From contig CAWFSG010000020.1 in assembly GCA_963818445.1 (NCBI GenBank), forward strand, positions 83,419-147,418: a DNA stretch of 64,000 nt, in the 5' to 3' direction. The translations under genes were made by a program, and so were the position numbers. A model generated the notes under the pieces. The model made no database searches, was not told where the DNA came from, and saw only the letters and a program-made list of their open reading frames with translations. Source of the stretch: Prado023 sp963818445 (GTDB lineage: Bacteria; Actinomycetota; Actinomycetes; S36-B12; CAIYMF01). This document shows, one piece after another, positions 16,442 through 25,255 of this stretch; position 1 is the stretch's first letter; every line of letters begins with the position of its first letter.

Positions 16442-19161
16442 ACCGGCACCACCTCCTGGGCCTCGACCTTCGTCAGGTGGGCCGCGACCTGGGCCACGGC
16501 GGCCCCGGCGTGCAGGATGGTGTCCACGATGTCCTTGGCGCCCGCCGCAGTGCCGGCGACGAACACGCCGGGGATGTCGGTCTGCCCCGGGCTCACCTGC
16601 TCGCTCGGCTCGGCCACGTAGTAGTACTCGTCGAGACCGAGCTTCTCGCCGGTGAAGAGCTTCTCCACCTCGCGGTTGGGCTGGATCCCCACGGCCAGGA
16701 CCACGAGGTCGTACTCGGCCTCGACGATCTGCCCGCCGTTCTCAATGTCCTCGTAGCGCAGGAGCAGGTCGCCATTGTCCTGTTCGGTGATCTTCGCGAC
16801 CCGGCCCTTGATGTAGGTGGCGCCCATGTCCTTGGCCTGCTCGTAGAACTCGTCGTAGCGCTTGCCGGAGGCGCGCATGTCCATGTAGTGCATGGTCACG
16901 TCGGCCAGGGGCAGCGAGCCCATGATCAGCTGGTTCTGCTTGATTGAGTACATGCAGCAGAACTTCGAGCACAGCGGGTTGCCCACCTGCTTGTCCCGCG
17001 ACCCGGTGCACGAGACGTAGGCGATCCGGTCGGGCACCTTGCCGTCGCCGGGCCGCACGATGTTCTTGAACGGCCTCGTCGGCGCCAGCAGCCGGTCCAT
17101 CTGCATGCCGGTGATCACGTTGGGGTAGGTGCCGTAGCCGTACTCGGGCTTGAGGTCGGCGTCGAACAGCTTGTGGCCGGTGGAGACCACGACGGCGCCA
17201 ACCTCGACCTGCACCTCCTTGTCCCGGTCGTCGAGGCGGATGGCGTCAGCAGGGCACGCCTTCACGCACTCCTGGCACTCCGAGCAGACGCCGCAGTCCA
17301 GGCACCCGCCGGCTCCGGCCAGGGCCTCCTCCATGGTCATCGGCGGCTCGATCTCGGCGAAGTCCGTGGGCGCGGGGGAGTGGACGCTGTGCGGCCGGAT
17401 CGGCTCTCGGTGGGTGTGGTTGGCCTGGCGTGCGAGCACCTCGGCCTTCGCCACGACCCCCAGCGGGTCGTCGAAGAGCGGGAAGCCCTCCAGGGGCAGG
17501 TTGTTGATCCACTTGTCGATCATGTAGGCGGCGCGTCGGCCGTGGCCGATCGCCCGCGTGATGTCGCTGGCGCCCTGTTCCACGTCGCCCGAGCCGAACA
17601 GGTAGGGGTGGTCGCTCTGCAGCGTGATCGGGTCCACCTTGATCCGGTGGCCACGATCGACCCCGGTGATGCCCGCATAGGGGGTGTCGTCGGGCTCCAT
17701 TCCGATGGCCGCCACGACCACCTGGCACGGAAGCACGAACTCGCTGCCCGGGATCGGCTCGGGCCGGCGACGTCCTGAGTCGTCAGCCTGTCCCAGAGCC
17801 ATCCTCTGGCATCGCAGGCCGCTGACGGCGCCCGCGGCGTCCTTCACGACCTCGATCGGGGCCACCAGGTAGTCGAAGTGCACGCCCTCCATCTCGGCCT
17901 CGTCGATCTCGGCGGCGTGGGCCGGCATCTCGTCGCGCCCTCGCCGGTAGGCCACGCGTGCGGCCGTCGTGCCCAGGCGACGCGCGGTGCGGGCCGCATC
18001 CATCGCGACGTTCCCGCCGCCGACGACCACCACGGTCTTCCCTGTGAGGTCCGGTACCTCGCCGAGGCTCACGTTGCGCAGGAACGTCAGTCCGGTCATG
18101 ACGCCCTCGGCGTCCTCGCCGGGCACGCCGAGGCCCATCGGGCGGGGCGTGCCGGTGGCGACGAGCACCGCATCGAAGCCCTCGGCCTTGAGGGCCTCGA
18201 GATCGCGGACGGGATGGTTGGTGACGATCTCCACGCCGATCGCGGTGACGTTGGCGATGTCCTGGGCGACGACCTCGCGTGGCAGTCGGTACGCGGGGAT
18301 CGCGTGGCGCAGGAACCCGCCGGGCTCAGCGGCGGCCTCGAAGATCGTGACCTTGTAGCCGCCGCGGGCCAACTGCCAGGCGGCGGTGAGGCCAGCTGGG
18401 CCCGAGCCGACGATCGCCACGCGGTGCCCGTTGGGCTCCGCGACCTGAACCCCGGGGCCGTCCGCGTGCGCGTAGTGCGCGTCGGCGGCAAAGCGCTTGA
18501 GGCGCCGGATCGGGATCGGGCCCTCGAGCGCAGTGCGGGTGCAGTCGGATTCACAGGGGGCGTAGCACGCACGCCCCAGGGTGCCGACCAACGGAGTCGC
18601 GTCGAGGACGAGCTGGAACGCCTCCTCGAACTTGCCGCTGCGGATCAGGGACACGTAGCCGTGCGCCTTGATGCCGGCCGGGCAGCTGTCGATGCACGGC
18701 GAGGTGCCGACACGGGTGATGACGGCCTTCTTCGGCACGGCCTGCGGGAAGGCGATGTAGGCGGCGTGCATCGGGACGAGGTTGGCGTTGAACGGGTCGG
18801 GAATCGCCACGGTGCAGGCGTCCTGGCAGTCCTTGCAGCCGGTGCAGGCCGCCCAGTCGATGAAGCGGGCCTTGTTCCTGATCGTGGCGTTGAAGTGCCC
18901 GTCAGCCTCACGGTGGATCCCCAGGACCTCGCTGTAGGCCATCGTGGTGATGTTGGGGTGGTTGATCGTGGAGGACATCTTCGGACCCGAGATGCAGCTC
19001 GCGCAGTCCAGCGTCGGGAAGACCTTGCTGAGCAGGATCATCCGCCCGCCGACGCTGGCCTCCTTCTCGACGAGCAGGACCTTGTAGCCCATGTCGCCGA
19101 GCTTGATCGACGACTCCATGCCGGCGATCCCGCTGCCGACCACCATGACGTCGTACTTCAT
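16438..19161 (-). CDS. HdrA with an inserted GltD-type NAD(P)H oxidoreductase module
   Basis: 907 residues. The HdrA FAD fold starts at the N-terminus (VVGSGIAGMESSIKLGDMG) with the cysteine block FPTLDCASCISGPKM and a ferredoxin motif CTGCKDCQDACT. A GltD-like module interrupts it from about residue 155 to 560: CIDSCPAGIKAHGYVSLI, an FAD site VAIVGSGPAGLTAAWQLA near 247, and an NAD(P) site VVVVGGGNVAMDAARTARR near 377. After CLDCGVCSECQECVKACP the HdrA fold resumes, with CTGSRDKQVGNPLCSKFCC near 715. GltD modules exchange electrons with NAD(P)H, so this subunit probably connects the Hdr/Qmo complex to NAD(P)H, possibly with flavin bifurcation (inference). Its stop overlaps the next HdrA start. 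Confidence 0.9.
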   Translation of the reverse strand: MKYDVMVVGSGIAGMESSIKLGDMGYKVLLVEKEASVGGRMILLSKVFPTLDCASCISGPKMSSTINHPNITTMAYSEVLGIHREADGHFNATIRNKARFIDWAACTGCKDCQDACTVAIPDPFNANLVPMHAAYIAFPQAVPKKAVITRVGTSPCIDSCPAGIKAHGYVSLIRSGKFEEAFQLVLDATPLVGTLGRACYAPCESDCTRTALEGPIPIRRLKRFAADAHYAHADGPGVQVAEPNGHRVAIVGSGPAGLTAAWQLARGGYKVTIFEAAAEPGGFLRHAIPAYRLPREVVAQDIANVTAIGVEIVTNHPVRDLEALKAEGFDAVLVATGTPRPMGLGVPGEDAEGVMTGLTFLRNVSLGEVPDLTGKTVVVVGGGNVAMDAARTARRLGTTAARVAYRRGRDEMPAHAAEIDEAEMEGVHFDYLVAPIEVVKDAAGAVSGLRCQRMALGQADDSGRRRPEPIPGSEFVLPCQVVVAAIGMEPDDTPYAGITGVDRGHRIKVDPITLQSDHPYLFGSGDVEQGASDITRAIGHGRRAAYMIDKWINNLPLEGFPLFDDPLGVVAKAEVLARQANHTHREPIRPHSVHSPAPTDFAEIEPPMTMEEALAGAGGCLDCGVCSECQECVKACPADAIRLDDRDKEVQVEVGAVVVSTGHKLFDADLKPEYGYGTYPNVITGMQMDRLLAPTRPFKNIVRPGDGKVPDRIAYVSCTGSRDKQVGNPLCSKFCCMYSIKQNQLIMGSLPLADVTMHYMDMRASGKRYDEFYEQAKDMGATYIKGRVAKITEQDNGDLLLRYEDIENGGQIVEAEYDLVVLAVGIQPNREVEKLFTGEKLGLDEYYYVAEPSEQVSPGQTDIPGVFVAGTAAGAKDIVDTILHAGAAVAQVAAHLTKVEAQEVVPV

Positions 19162-19215
19162 CGATGACTCCAGTCCCGATCTCGGTGCGGGCAGCGCAGC
19201 CCGCGGATGGGTGCG

Positions 19216-19696
19216 CTAGATGAACAGGTTGACGCTGGCCTCGTCGGCCTCGCCGAGGTAGCTGGCCACGCCGACGTACTCCACGTCGTCGATGAGCTCC
19301 TCGGGTCGAAGCCCCATCACGTCCATCGACATGGAGCAGGCGACGAACTTGACGCCCTGCTCGCGGGCTGAGTCGATGAGCTCCTCGAGGGACATGACCT
19401 TCTGGTCCTTCATGGCCTTCTTGAACATCTTGGGGCCGGCCCCGGCGAAGTTCATGTGCGAGAGCTGGAGCTTGCCCGGGCCACTGGGCATCATCGTGGC
19501 GAACGCCTTCTGCAGCGCCGTCTTGCCCGTGGTCGCCTGCTTCGTCCGGCTTGCGCAGGGCGTTCAGTCCCCAGAAGGTGAAGAACATGGTGACGTCGTC
19601 GTCCATTGCGGCCGCACCAGTGGCGATGATGAATGCGGCGAAGACCCTGTCGAAGTCCCCGCTGAACACGATGATGGTCTTCTTGGTGGTGTCCAC
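19216..19696 (-). CDS. DsrE-family protein, frameshifted
   Basis: The joined product is about 159 residues. It starts MDTTKKTIIVFSGDFDRVFAAF and continues AMDDDVTMFFTFWGLNALRKPDEA; the rest, MMPSGPGKLQLSHMNFAG through VKFVACSMSMDVMGL, lies in the next frame. The break is near 19535-19545, where one G appears to be extra. It closely resembles the C-terminal DsrE-like domain of the fusion protein at 10694, so the cluster holds two versions. The conserved cysteine in VACSMSMD is the probable sulfur site. Such DsrE2-like proteins are thought to shuttle sulfane sulfur with TusA. Confidence 0.85.
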
Positions 19697-19740
19697 GATC
19701 TGTGTGTCTCCTCAGTCCTGCGGTTCAGTGATGCGGTGGG

Positions 19741-20175
19741 TCAGGAAACCGCGACCCGGACGGGACCGAGATCGGCGAGCTGCGCCGAGAACTCGGTCAT
19801 GTACTTGACGAACGACTCGGCGCACACCGAGCAGATCGCCGCCATCTTCAGCCGCTGGGGCTCGATCCCGTTCTCCCGCAGCAGGTCCTGCGCCCGCGAC
19901 GCGATCGCCGCGGTCCGCTCCGAGCAGTCGGGCAGGTAGGCGCACTCCTCGCCGTCCGAGGCGATGAAGACCCCGTCGATGCCCGCCTCGAACGCGTGCA
20001 GGATCCAGCTGGGCTTGAGCCCGCTGGAGCACGGCACGGCGATCGTCGAAGCGGTCGCCGGGTAGTGCATGTGCCTGCTTCCGGCGAGATCGATGCCGGG
20101 GTCCGAGATGTTGTGGGTGGAGAACACCAGGATCCGCGGCGTGAAGTCCGCTGCGGGGTCCGCTGCGACGGACAC
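19741..20175 (-). CDS. MvhD-like iron-sulfur subunit (hydrogenase delta subunit family)
   Basis: A 144-residue protein matching the MvhD/FrhD fold: PRILVFSTHNISDPGIDLAG, then TIAVPCSSGLKPSWILHAFEAGIDGVFIA, EECAYLPDC, and ENGIEPQRLKMAAICSVCAESF. In methanogens MvhD is a 2Fe-2S link that feeds electrons into HdrA; in QmoB the same domain is fused to HdrA. Here it is a free gene. The usual N-terminal cysteines (CCNWC region) are replaced by FSTHNIS, while later cysteines remain, so the cluster ligation may differ or be lost. The gene sits between tusA (6 bp) and dsrE. Confidence 0.8.
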   Translation of the reverse strand: MSVAADPAADFTPRILVFSTHNISDPGIDLAGSRHMHYPATASTIAVPCSSGLKPSWILHAFEAGIDGVFIASDGEECAYLPDCSERTAAIASRAQDLLRENGIEPQRLKMAAICSVCAESFVKYMTEFSAQLADLGPVRVAVS

Positions 20176-20181
20176 GCGTGC

Positions 20182-20442
20182 CTACTTCATCTTCTTGAGG
20201 AAGAGCCTGAGGTAGCCGGCGTCGTCGAACGCACCGAGGTACTCGTGGCCGAGCTTCTTGCACCATGCCGGAATGTCCTTGAGCGTCCCGGAATCCGTCG
20301 CCATGACCTCCATGGTCCCGCCGACCGGCACACCGCCGATGGCCTTCTTCGCCGCCAGGATCGGCCCGGGGCAGGAGGTGCCGCGCGCATCGACGACGAG
20401 GTCGACCTTCAGCTCCTTGAGTTCTTCGATGGCCACGGTCAT
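20182..20442 (-). CDS. tusA: TusA/SirA-family sulfur carrier
   Basis: An 86-residue TusA. The signature DARGTSCPGPILAAKKAIGG contains the CPxP motif, whose cysteine carries the persulfide. It also has an unusually long C-terminal helix region (LGHEYLGAFDDAGYLRLFLKKMK), as in TusA variants associated with Hdr clusters. ATG at 20442 is preceded by GAAGGAG; the frame runs upstream without family similarity. It is the first gene of the eight-gene sulfur cluster and would act as the soluble sulfur donor or acceptor for the DsrE and Hdr-like proteins. Confidence 0.92.
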   Translation of the reverse strand: MTVAIEELKELKVDLVVDARGTSCPGPILAAKKAIGGVPVGGTMEVMATDSGTLKDIPAWCKKLGHEYLGAFDDAGYLRLFLKKMK

Positions 20443-20766
20443 TGGTCGCTCCTTCGCGTCGGGCGCCGGCCCTGTGCTCGGCGCGCATCTGTCGCCCCGT
20501 TGAACTCGGAGGGGTGGCTTGACGCCTGCGACGGTACCTCCCGGGGTATCTGCGATTTGGGGGCCAAAGGTCCCGCGGGGGTCCCGAACAGTGTCTGAAT
20601 GATCACATTGCGCAAGGAGGTGGTACCGGTACCGGTAGGGGTACAATCACGGCTCCACCTAGTGCTGGCTCATGGATGGGTCAGCTGCAGACGCTCAGCT
20701 GGTCCAGCTCGGCAACGCCGCCGGATAGGTGGGCCAGCCAGTAGAGCAGCGAACGCCCGCCTACGC
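20443..20766 (-). promoter_or_regulatory. Promoter region of the sulfur cluster with three CsoR/CstR-like palindromes
   Basis: A 324 bp non-coding stretch upstream of tusA. It contains TACCTCCCGGGGTA at 20535-20548 and two overlapping sites at 20624-20643, TACCGGTACCGGTA (perfect palindrome) and TACCGGTAGGGGTA. All fit TACC-N6-GGTA, the same layout as the operator at 9504. This supports repression of the cluster by a CsoR/CstR-type regulator, with induction by persulfide or metal. I cannot fix the -10 and -35 boxes with confidence. I see nothing notable between 20644 and 20766. Confidence 0.6.
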
Positions 20767-21864
20767 CTACGCCTGCGCGAGCCCGGCCGAGGCTGCCCCC
20801 TCGGTGAGTCCCGCCAATCCGAAGGCCTGCACCGGGCCGAGCGCGCCGGTGCCCTGCAGGCCATGCTCGACCGCGGTCAGCGCACCCCAGGCCAGGATCC
20901 TGAAGGTGAAGTCGTAGGGGTTGGGTCCCTCGAGCTGGATGCGCTGCAGCAGGTCCCCGTTCGCGGCGCGAGCCTCAGCGACGATGGAGCAGCCACCACG
21001 TGCCCGGCTCGCCTCGTCGGGGCCTCCGGTGGAGCCCTTGACCTGGCTGTGTGCCAGCGCGGTGACGCCCGGGCGGACCCCGGGCACGCGCATCGCGGCG
21101 CTGAGCAGCCCGGTGGCGACCGGCACTGCCTGGATCAACGGCAGCGCCTGCCCGAGGACCACGTTGACCTCGCGCAGCGTGGGGTGCAGCGCGGGCAGCC
21201 CGAAGTGCTCGGAGGCACCCGCGCTGACGCCGACCCGGTGCTTGCCGTTGGCCAGGGTGAACCCGGTGACGCGCGCGCCCATGCGCTCGGTTCGCAGCCG
21301 CCCACCGCGGTGGGCGAATCCGGGTTCGAGCGCGGCCTGGACCATGCTCGCGCGCGTGCCTCCACTGATCCCGCCCGGACCCCGGGTGAAGTAGCCGATG
21401 TCGATGCTGACAGCGTGCGGGCCGGCCGCCGCCAGGGCGAGCGCGCCGGCGAGGTTCCCCGGCACCCAGTCGAAACCGAACGCCGTGACCAGGCCTGTGC
21501 CGGCCGCCGCGGCGCGTGGTCCGTACCTCTCGAACACGCGCCGGATGAACGACGGCTCACCGGTCGAGTCCAGGTACCAGGCGCCGCGCTCGATCGCCGC
21601 CTCGATCGCCGGGCCACCCCACTGGGTGAACGGCCCCACCGTGGACAGCAGGACATCGCCCGCGCCGACGAGGTCGGTGACGGACTGCGGCCGTCCGACG
21701 TCGGCGACGCGGAACTCGAGCCCGCCGAGGTCGTCGGCGAGTTGTTCGAGTCGCTCAGCCGACCGCCCGGCCAGGACCGGACGGGCGCCGCGCGCCACCA
21801 GCTCACGCGCGGTCTGCTCCCCGGTGTACCCGGTTGCTCCGAACACCACGATCCGAGCGCTCAC
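20767..21864 (-). CDS. Saccharopine dehydrogenase-like NAD(P)-binding protein
   Basis: A 365-residue protein opening with IVVFGATGYTGEQTARELVARG, a Rossmann fold with the GATGYTG form typical of the trans-acting enoyl reductase/saccharopine-dehydrogenase-like family. DVLLSTVGPFTQWGGPAIEAA and YLDSTGEPSFIRRVFE follow, as in that family. True saccharopine dehydrogenase activity is unlikely; members act on lipids or are uncharacterised. GTG at 21864 is chosen because the Rossmann strand begins four residues later. It is on the same strand as the sulfur cluster but 324 bp upstream of it, so probably a separate unit. Confidence 0.75.
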   Translation of the reverse strand: MSARIVVFGATGYTGEQTARELVARGARPVLAGRSAERLEQLADDLGGLEFRVADVGRPQSVTDLVGAGDVLLSTVGPFTQWGGPAIEAAIERGAWYLDSTGEPSFIRRVFERYGPRAAAAGTGLVTAFGFDWVPGNLAGALALAAAGPHAVSIDIGYFTRGPGGISGGTRASMVQAALEPGFAHRGGRLRTERMGARVTGFTLANGKHRVGVSAGASEHFGLPALHPTLREVNVVLGQALPLIQAVPVATGLLSAAMRVPGVRPGVTALAHSQVKGSTGGPDEASRARGGCSIVAEARAANGDLLQRIQLEGPNPYDFTFRILAWGALTAVEHGLQGTGALGPVQAFGLAGLTEGAASAGLAQA

Positions 21865-22070
21865 GGCCTCACACCCCTCGACACATGGTGGGGCGACGCC
21901 ACCACGTCGCACCAGCGGGTCGTCCTGCCTGAAATGTCCGGACCCTGGAGCATCCTGGACGGCGACGACCCGTCGGGCCGTCTGGGGGCAGGCTAGGACA
22001 TCGTGGCCCACCCGCGCGTCGGGGGCTCCCCGAGTCCTACTCCGTGCGCTGAAAGGGCGCAGATCGACTG

Positions 22071-23382
22071 CTGGCTCGCGGACTGATCATCTCGCGGACC
22101 GGGGGCTCGGGGGAGACCTTCCCCGATCCGCTGCGCCCTCTCGAGGAGGACCTGTGGCTCGACCCGCTGCGATCAGGCATCAGCTCGGCGATCACGGTGG
22201 TCGGTGCCTGGCCCCGGCGGACCGTGGCCACCTCGCCGTTGGTGACCACCGTCCGCGGCCGCGTGGCCTGCGACCTCGACCTGCTTGGTGCCTCGCCGTT
22301 CCCCCACTCGGGATGGCGGTGGCTGGATCCGAGGGTCCCTGCGCGCAGGCTGGCCAGCGCGTGGCGGGTCGGTCGGCTCCGTGCCGTCCTCCCGGATCTC
22401 GCAGACGAGGTGGGCCGTCGGGTGGATGGGGAGCTTGCCGGGCTCGGCCCTCTGTCTGACCTCGGTGACGCCGAGCTCCTCGAGGTCCTGTGCCGGGTGC
22501 GTGCCCACCTGGCTGCGGTGCACGGCCACGAGGTCCTCGCCGGGACCCTGCTCCAACGGGAGGCCGCGAGCACCGGTGCCGGCGTCGCGATGTCCGTGGT
22601 TCGACGGGGCCGTGCGCTGGGTCTGGCCGACGACGAGATCGTGGCGCGCTGGCCCGTTGCGCTTGCCTTGACCGCGCCGCGGATCGGGGCTCCCGGTTCC
22701 CTGCCGCCCACCGTCGACCCGGCCCCTGGCGAACCGGACGCCGCGGTGGCCACATCGTCGCTCGTGGCCGGCCTGCCGCCGCGGGAGGCCCTGCGACTGC
22801 GCGCCCGGTGGCTCCAGGAGCTGTCGGCGCGAGTCGCAGCCGTCCTTGCACAGCGGTTGGCCACGGACCTGCGGATCCCCTCGACCGAGTCCCTGGTCCA
22901 CCTGCACCTGGGCGAGCTCGAGGACGTGGTCTCCGGCTGGCCGGCACCGCCGGACCTCGCGACGCGTTCACTGGCTCCCGGGCCGCCCCTGCCCTCGTGC
23001 TTCCGCCTGACCGTCGGAGGGCAGGCCGGTTCGGGTGCAACTGGCCGGAGCGCACCGCCCGGGTGGACGCGGCGCCGCGCAGGGCCGAGCCCAGGGCCGT
23101 GTCGTCCACGACGCGGCCGTCGCGGCACCCGGCGATGTCCTGGTGACGCGCACCCTCGACCCGCGCCTTGCGGGATGGTTGCCGCGCCTGGGGGCGGTGG
23201 TCTCCGAGACGGGCAGCGTGCTGAGCCACCTGGCGATCCTGGCGCGGGAGTACGGCGTGCCGACCGTGGTCGGCGTGCACGACGCTGTCGAGCGCTTCCC
23301 GGTCGGGCAACAGCTCCTCGTCGACGGCACGACGGGCGAGGTGCTGGCCCTCGGCGAGGGCTCGGGGGGTGAACCCGGATGA
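22071..23382 (+). pseudogene. PEP-synthase-like remnant: central and mobile domains without ATP-grasp domain
   Basis: The frame contains GETFPDPLRPLEEDLW, the linker seen after the ATP-grasp domain in PEP synthase/pyruvate phosphate dikinase-like proteins. It then runs a long Leu/Ala-rich central region and, after a shift near 23030-23040, the phosphohistidine mobile domain VVSETGSVLSHLAILAREYGVPTVVGV with the His in LSHLAI. The N-terminal nucleotide-binding half is absent: a stop codon lies at 22050 and no ATG or supported start is visible. I read it as a 5'-truncated, frameshifted gene. Alternatively, further indels hide a shorter functional protein. Its end overlaps the next ATG (ATGA). 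Confidence 0.6.
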
Positions 23383-24293
23383 ACCACTCACTGGTGCATC
23401 GACTGGGTCGGCTGCTGTCTGGGGCGGTCCTGGTTGCCTCGGGGAGCTACGTCTTCATCTACCTGGTCCGGTGGGAGTGGAACCGAGCGCTGATCGCGGG
23501 GCTCTTCTTCCTGGCCGCCGAGCTGGTCCTCATCGCCGACGTGCTCGTCGCCCGGGTCGGGGGCCTCGGCCGCCAGATCGAGCAGGAGCGCGCGCGGGAG
23601 CAGACCACGGCGCTGGCCGCCCGCCTGCGGGCCAACCGCCCGGACTCACCGGGTCCGTTCGCCTGGCTGGCCCCGGACCGTGACCGGCTGGACGTGTTCC
23701 TGCCGGTCCTGATCGGTGCCGGCGTGGTCCTGTCCGCGGTGGCCTACCTGGTGGAGCAGGTGTCGCGGGTCACGGCGGTCCCCGTGGCCGAGCACGAACT
23801 GGCTCGGGGCCTGTCCACGATGGCCCTGCCGATCGAGGGCCTGTCGCCGCTGGGCCGGCTGCCGGAGCTGCCCGCTGGCCCAGTCGCGCCCCCGCGTGCG
23901 GGACGGGTGTGGCGGTGGATGACCGCCGGTGGGATGGTCGCGGTCCTCGCCGCGGGCATCCTGGTCATGTTCCAGCTGCTCCTGAGCACGCCCGAGCCTC
24001 CCGACCCGGGTCGCAGCGTGATCGTGGACATGGTCGTGATGCGCCGGAACCTCGAACAGCACGAACTCGACGTGGCGCTCGCCCTGTGGTCGGTGTGCCG
24101 CGTCAGGATGCCGCAGGAGGTGCAACTGGACTCCCTGGAGCCCACTGACCCGTCCGACCCGGCGAGGCTGCGCCTGACCATGAGCCCCGCGCCCGGGGAG
24201 TCCGACACCAAGGAGTTCGTCGGCTGCGTGCAGGACGCGCTCATCGAGCGGGTCCGGACCTACGTCCTTGCCGTCGATGACACCGCCTACTGA
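23379..24293 (+). CDS. Membrane protein of unknown function
   Basis: 304 residues, no family recognised. Hydrophobic segments lie at about residues 13-30, 37-55, 108-125 and 183-203. A charged stretch between the second and third (QIEQERAREQTTALAARLRA) could be a short coiled coil. After the last segment, about 100 residues follow, with two cysteines (SVCRVRM and VGCVQDAL) that might pair if this part is extracytoplasmic. The ATG at 23379 overlaps the stop of the upstream PEP-synthase-like remnant. The 3' end overlaps the convergent phosphatase gene by 7 bp. Confidence 0.7.
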   Translation: MNHSLVHRLGRLLSGAVLVASGSYVFIYLVRWEWNRALIAGLFFLAAELVLIADVLVARVGGLGRQIEQERAREQTTALAARLRANRPDSPGPFAWLAPDRDRLDVFLPVLIGAGVVLSAVAYLVEQVSRVTAVPVAEHELARGLSTMALPIEGLSPLGRLPELPAGPVAPPRAGRVWRWMTAGGMVAVLAAGILVMFQLLLSTPEPPDPGRSVIVDMVVMRRNLEQHELDVALALWSVCRVRMPQEVQLDSLEPTDPSDPARLRLTMSPAPGESDTKEFVGCVQDALIERVRTYVLAVDDTAY

Positions 24294-25255
24294 GGGCTGG
24301 CCCCGGGGGAGATGACCACTTCGTCGCCGACCTCGGTCGCCGAGCGGTCGGAGCCGATCGCCCTGACGACCATGCGGTCGGGGTAGACCCCGATGTCCAG
24401 GAAGTGCAGCCACGCGAAGGACTGTTCAGTGAACCAATCCCGGCCGGTGCGCCTGGTCCCGGACCCGGCACCCGAGACGATGTAGGTCACCCCCTTGATG
24501 ACCTTGGAACGCTGGTAGTCATGGTCGTGACCGGACAGGACGAGCTGGACGCCGTTCTCGATGAAGATCGGCTCGAGAACCCGGCGTATCTCGGTGCTCG
24601 AGCCCTGGTATCCGGCCGAGTAGAGGGGGTGGTGCAGGGCGACCACCTTCCACGTGGCATCGCTGGCAGCCAGGGTGCGCTCCAGCCACTGCACCTGCGT
24701 GGCATCCAGTGCGTTCGAGTCAAGCCCGACGAGCAGCAGGTCATCGAACGTCCTGGCCCAGTACCGCCCCTCCATCCCCATCGCCGCCATCTGGGCGTCG
24801 CCGTGGCCCTCGAGGACGTCATGGTTGCCAAGGATGGCCAGCAGCCCGACGCCGCGGTCCAGGAGCCCGCTGAACGGCCCGAAGACCGTGTCGGGCAGCT
24901 TCTCGGGGTCACCGTTCCAGTACACGTTGTCGCCGAGCAGGAGCAGGTCGTCGTAGGGCTGGATCGCGTGGATGCGGGCCATCGTTGCCCCGGTGGTGTC
25001 CAGCCGACCTCCGCTGTCGCCCACGTCCCCGGCCACGGCCAGGTGCCATTCGGGAGCCGGTCGGAGGGGCTCGTAGGCGCTCAGCTCGGTCGGGGGGCCG
25101 ACCCAATGCGTCAGCCGCGACAGGGTCTGCCGCGGGAACACGATGAACGCGCCGGCGACAGCCGCCACCACGACGGCGAGGACGACGAGCCCGGCGACCC
25201 GCCACCGTCGTCCCGCCCGGGACGCGGCACCGACCGACCCACGGCCTTCACCCAC
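24287..25255 (-). CDS. Membrane-anchored metallophosphoesterase
   Basis: About 322 residues. An N-terminal membrane segment (WRVAGLVVLAVVVAAVAGAF, about residues 17-36) is followed by a calcineurin-like phosphoesterase domain: VAGDVGDSGG, LLLLGDNVYWNG, AILGNHDVLEG, VALHHPLYSAG and LVLSGHDHDYQR, which together supply the two-metal site. Such proteins hydrolyse phosphate esters outside the membrane; the substrate is unknown. The start is uncertain; GTG at 25255 gives a short cytoplasmic tail before the membrane segment. A related secreted enzyme is at 59743. The 154 bp up to the next gene (25256-25409) show nothing notable. Confidence 0.8.
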   Translation of the reverse strand: MGEGRGSVGAASRAGRRWRVAGLVVLAVVVAAVAGAFIVFPRQTLSRLTHWVGPPTELSAYEPLRPAPEWHLAVAGDVGDSGGRLDTTGATMARIHAIQPYDDLLLLGDNVYWNGDPEKLPDTVFGPFSGLLDRGVGLLAILGNHDVLEGHGDAQMAAMGMEGRYWARTFDDLLLVGLDSNALDATQVQWLERTLAASDATWKVVALHHPLYSAGYQGSSTEIRRVLEPIFIENGVQLVLSGHDHDYQRSKVIKGVTYIVSGAGSGTRRTGRDWFTEQSFAWLHFLDIGVYPDRMVVRAIGSDRSATEVGDEVVISPGASPQ

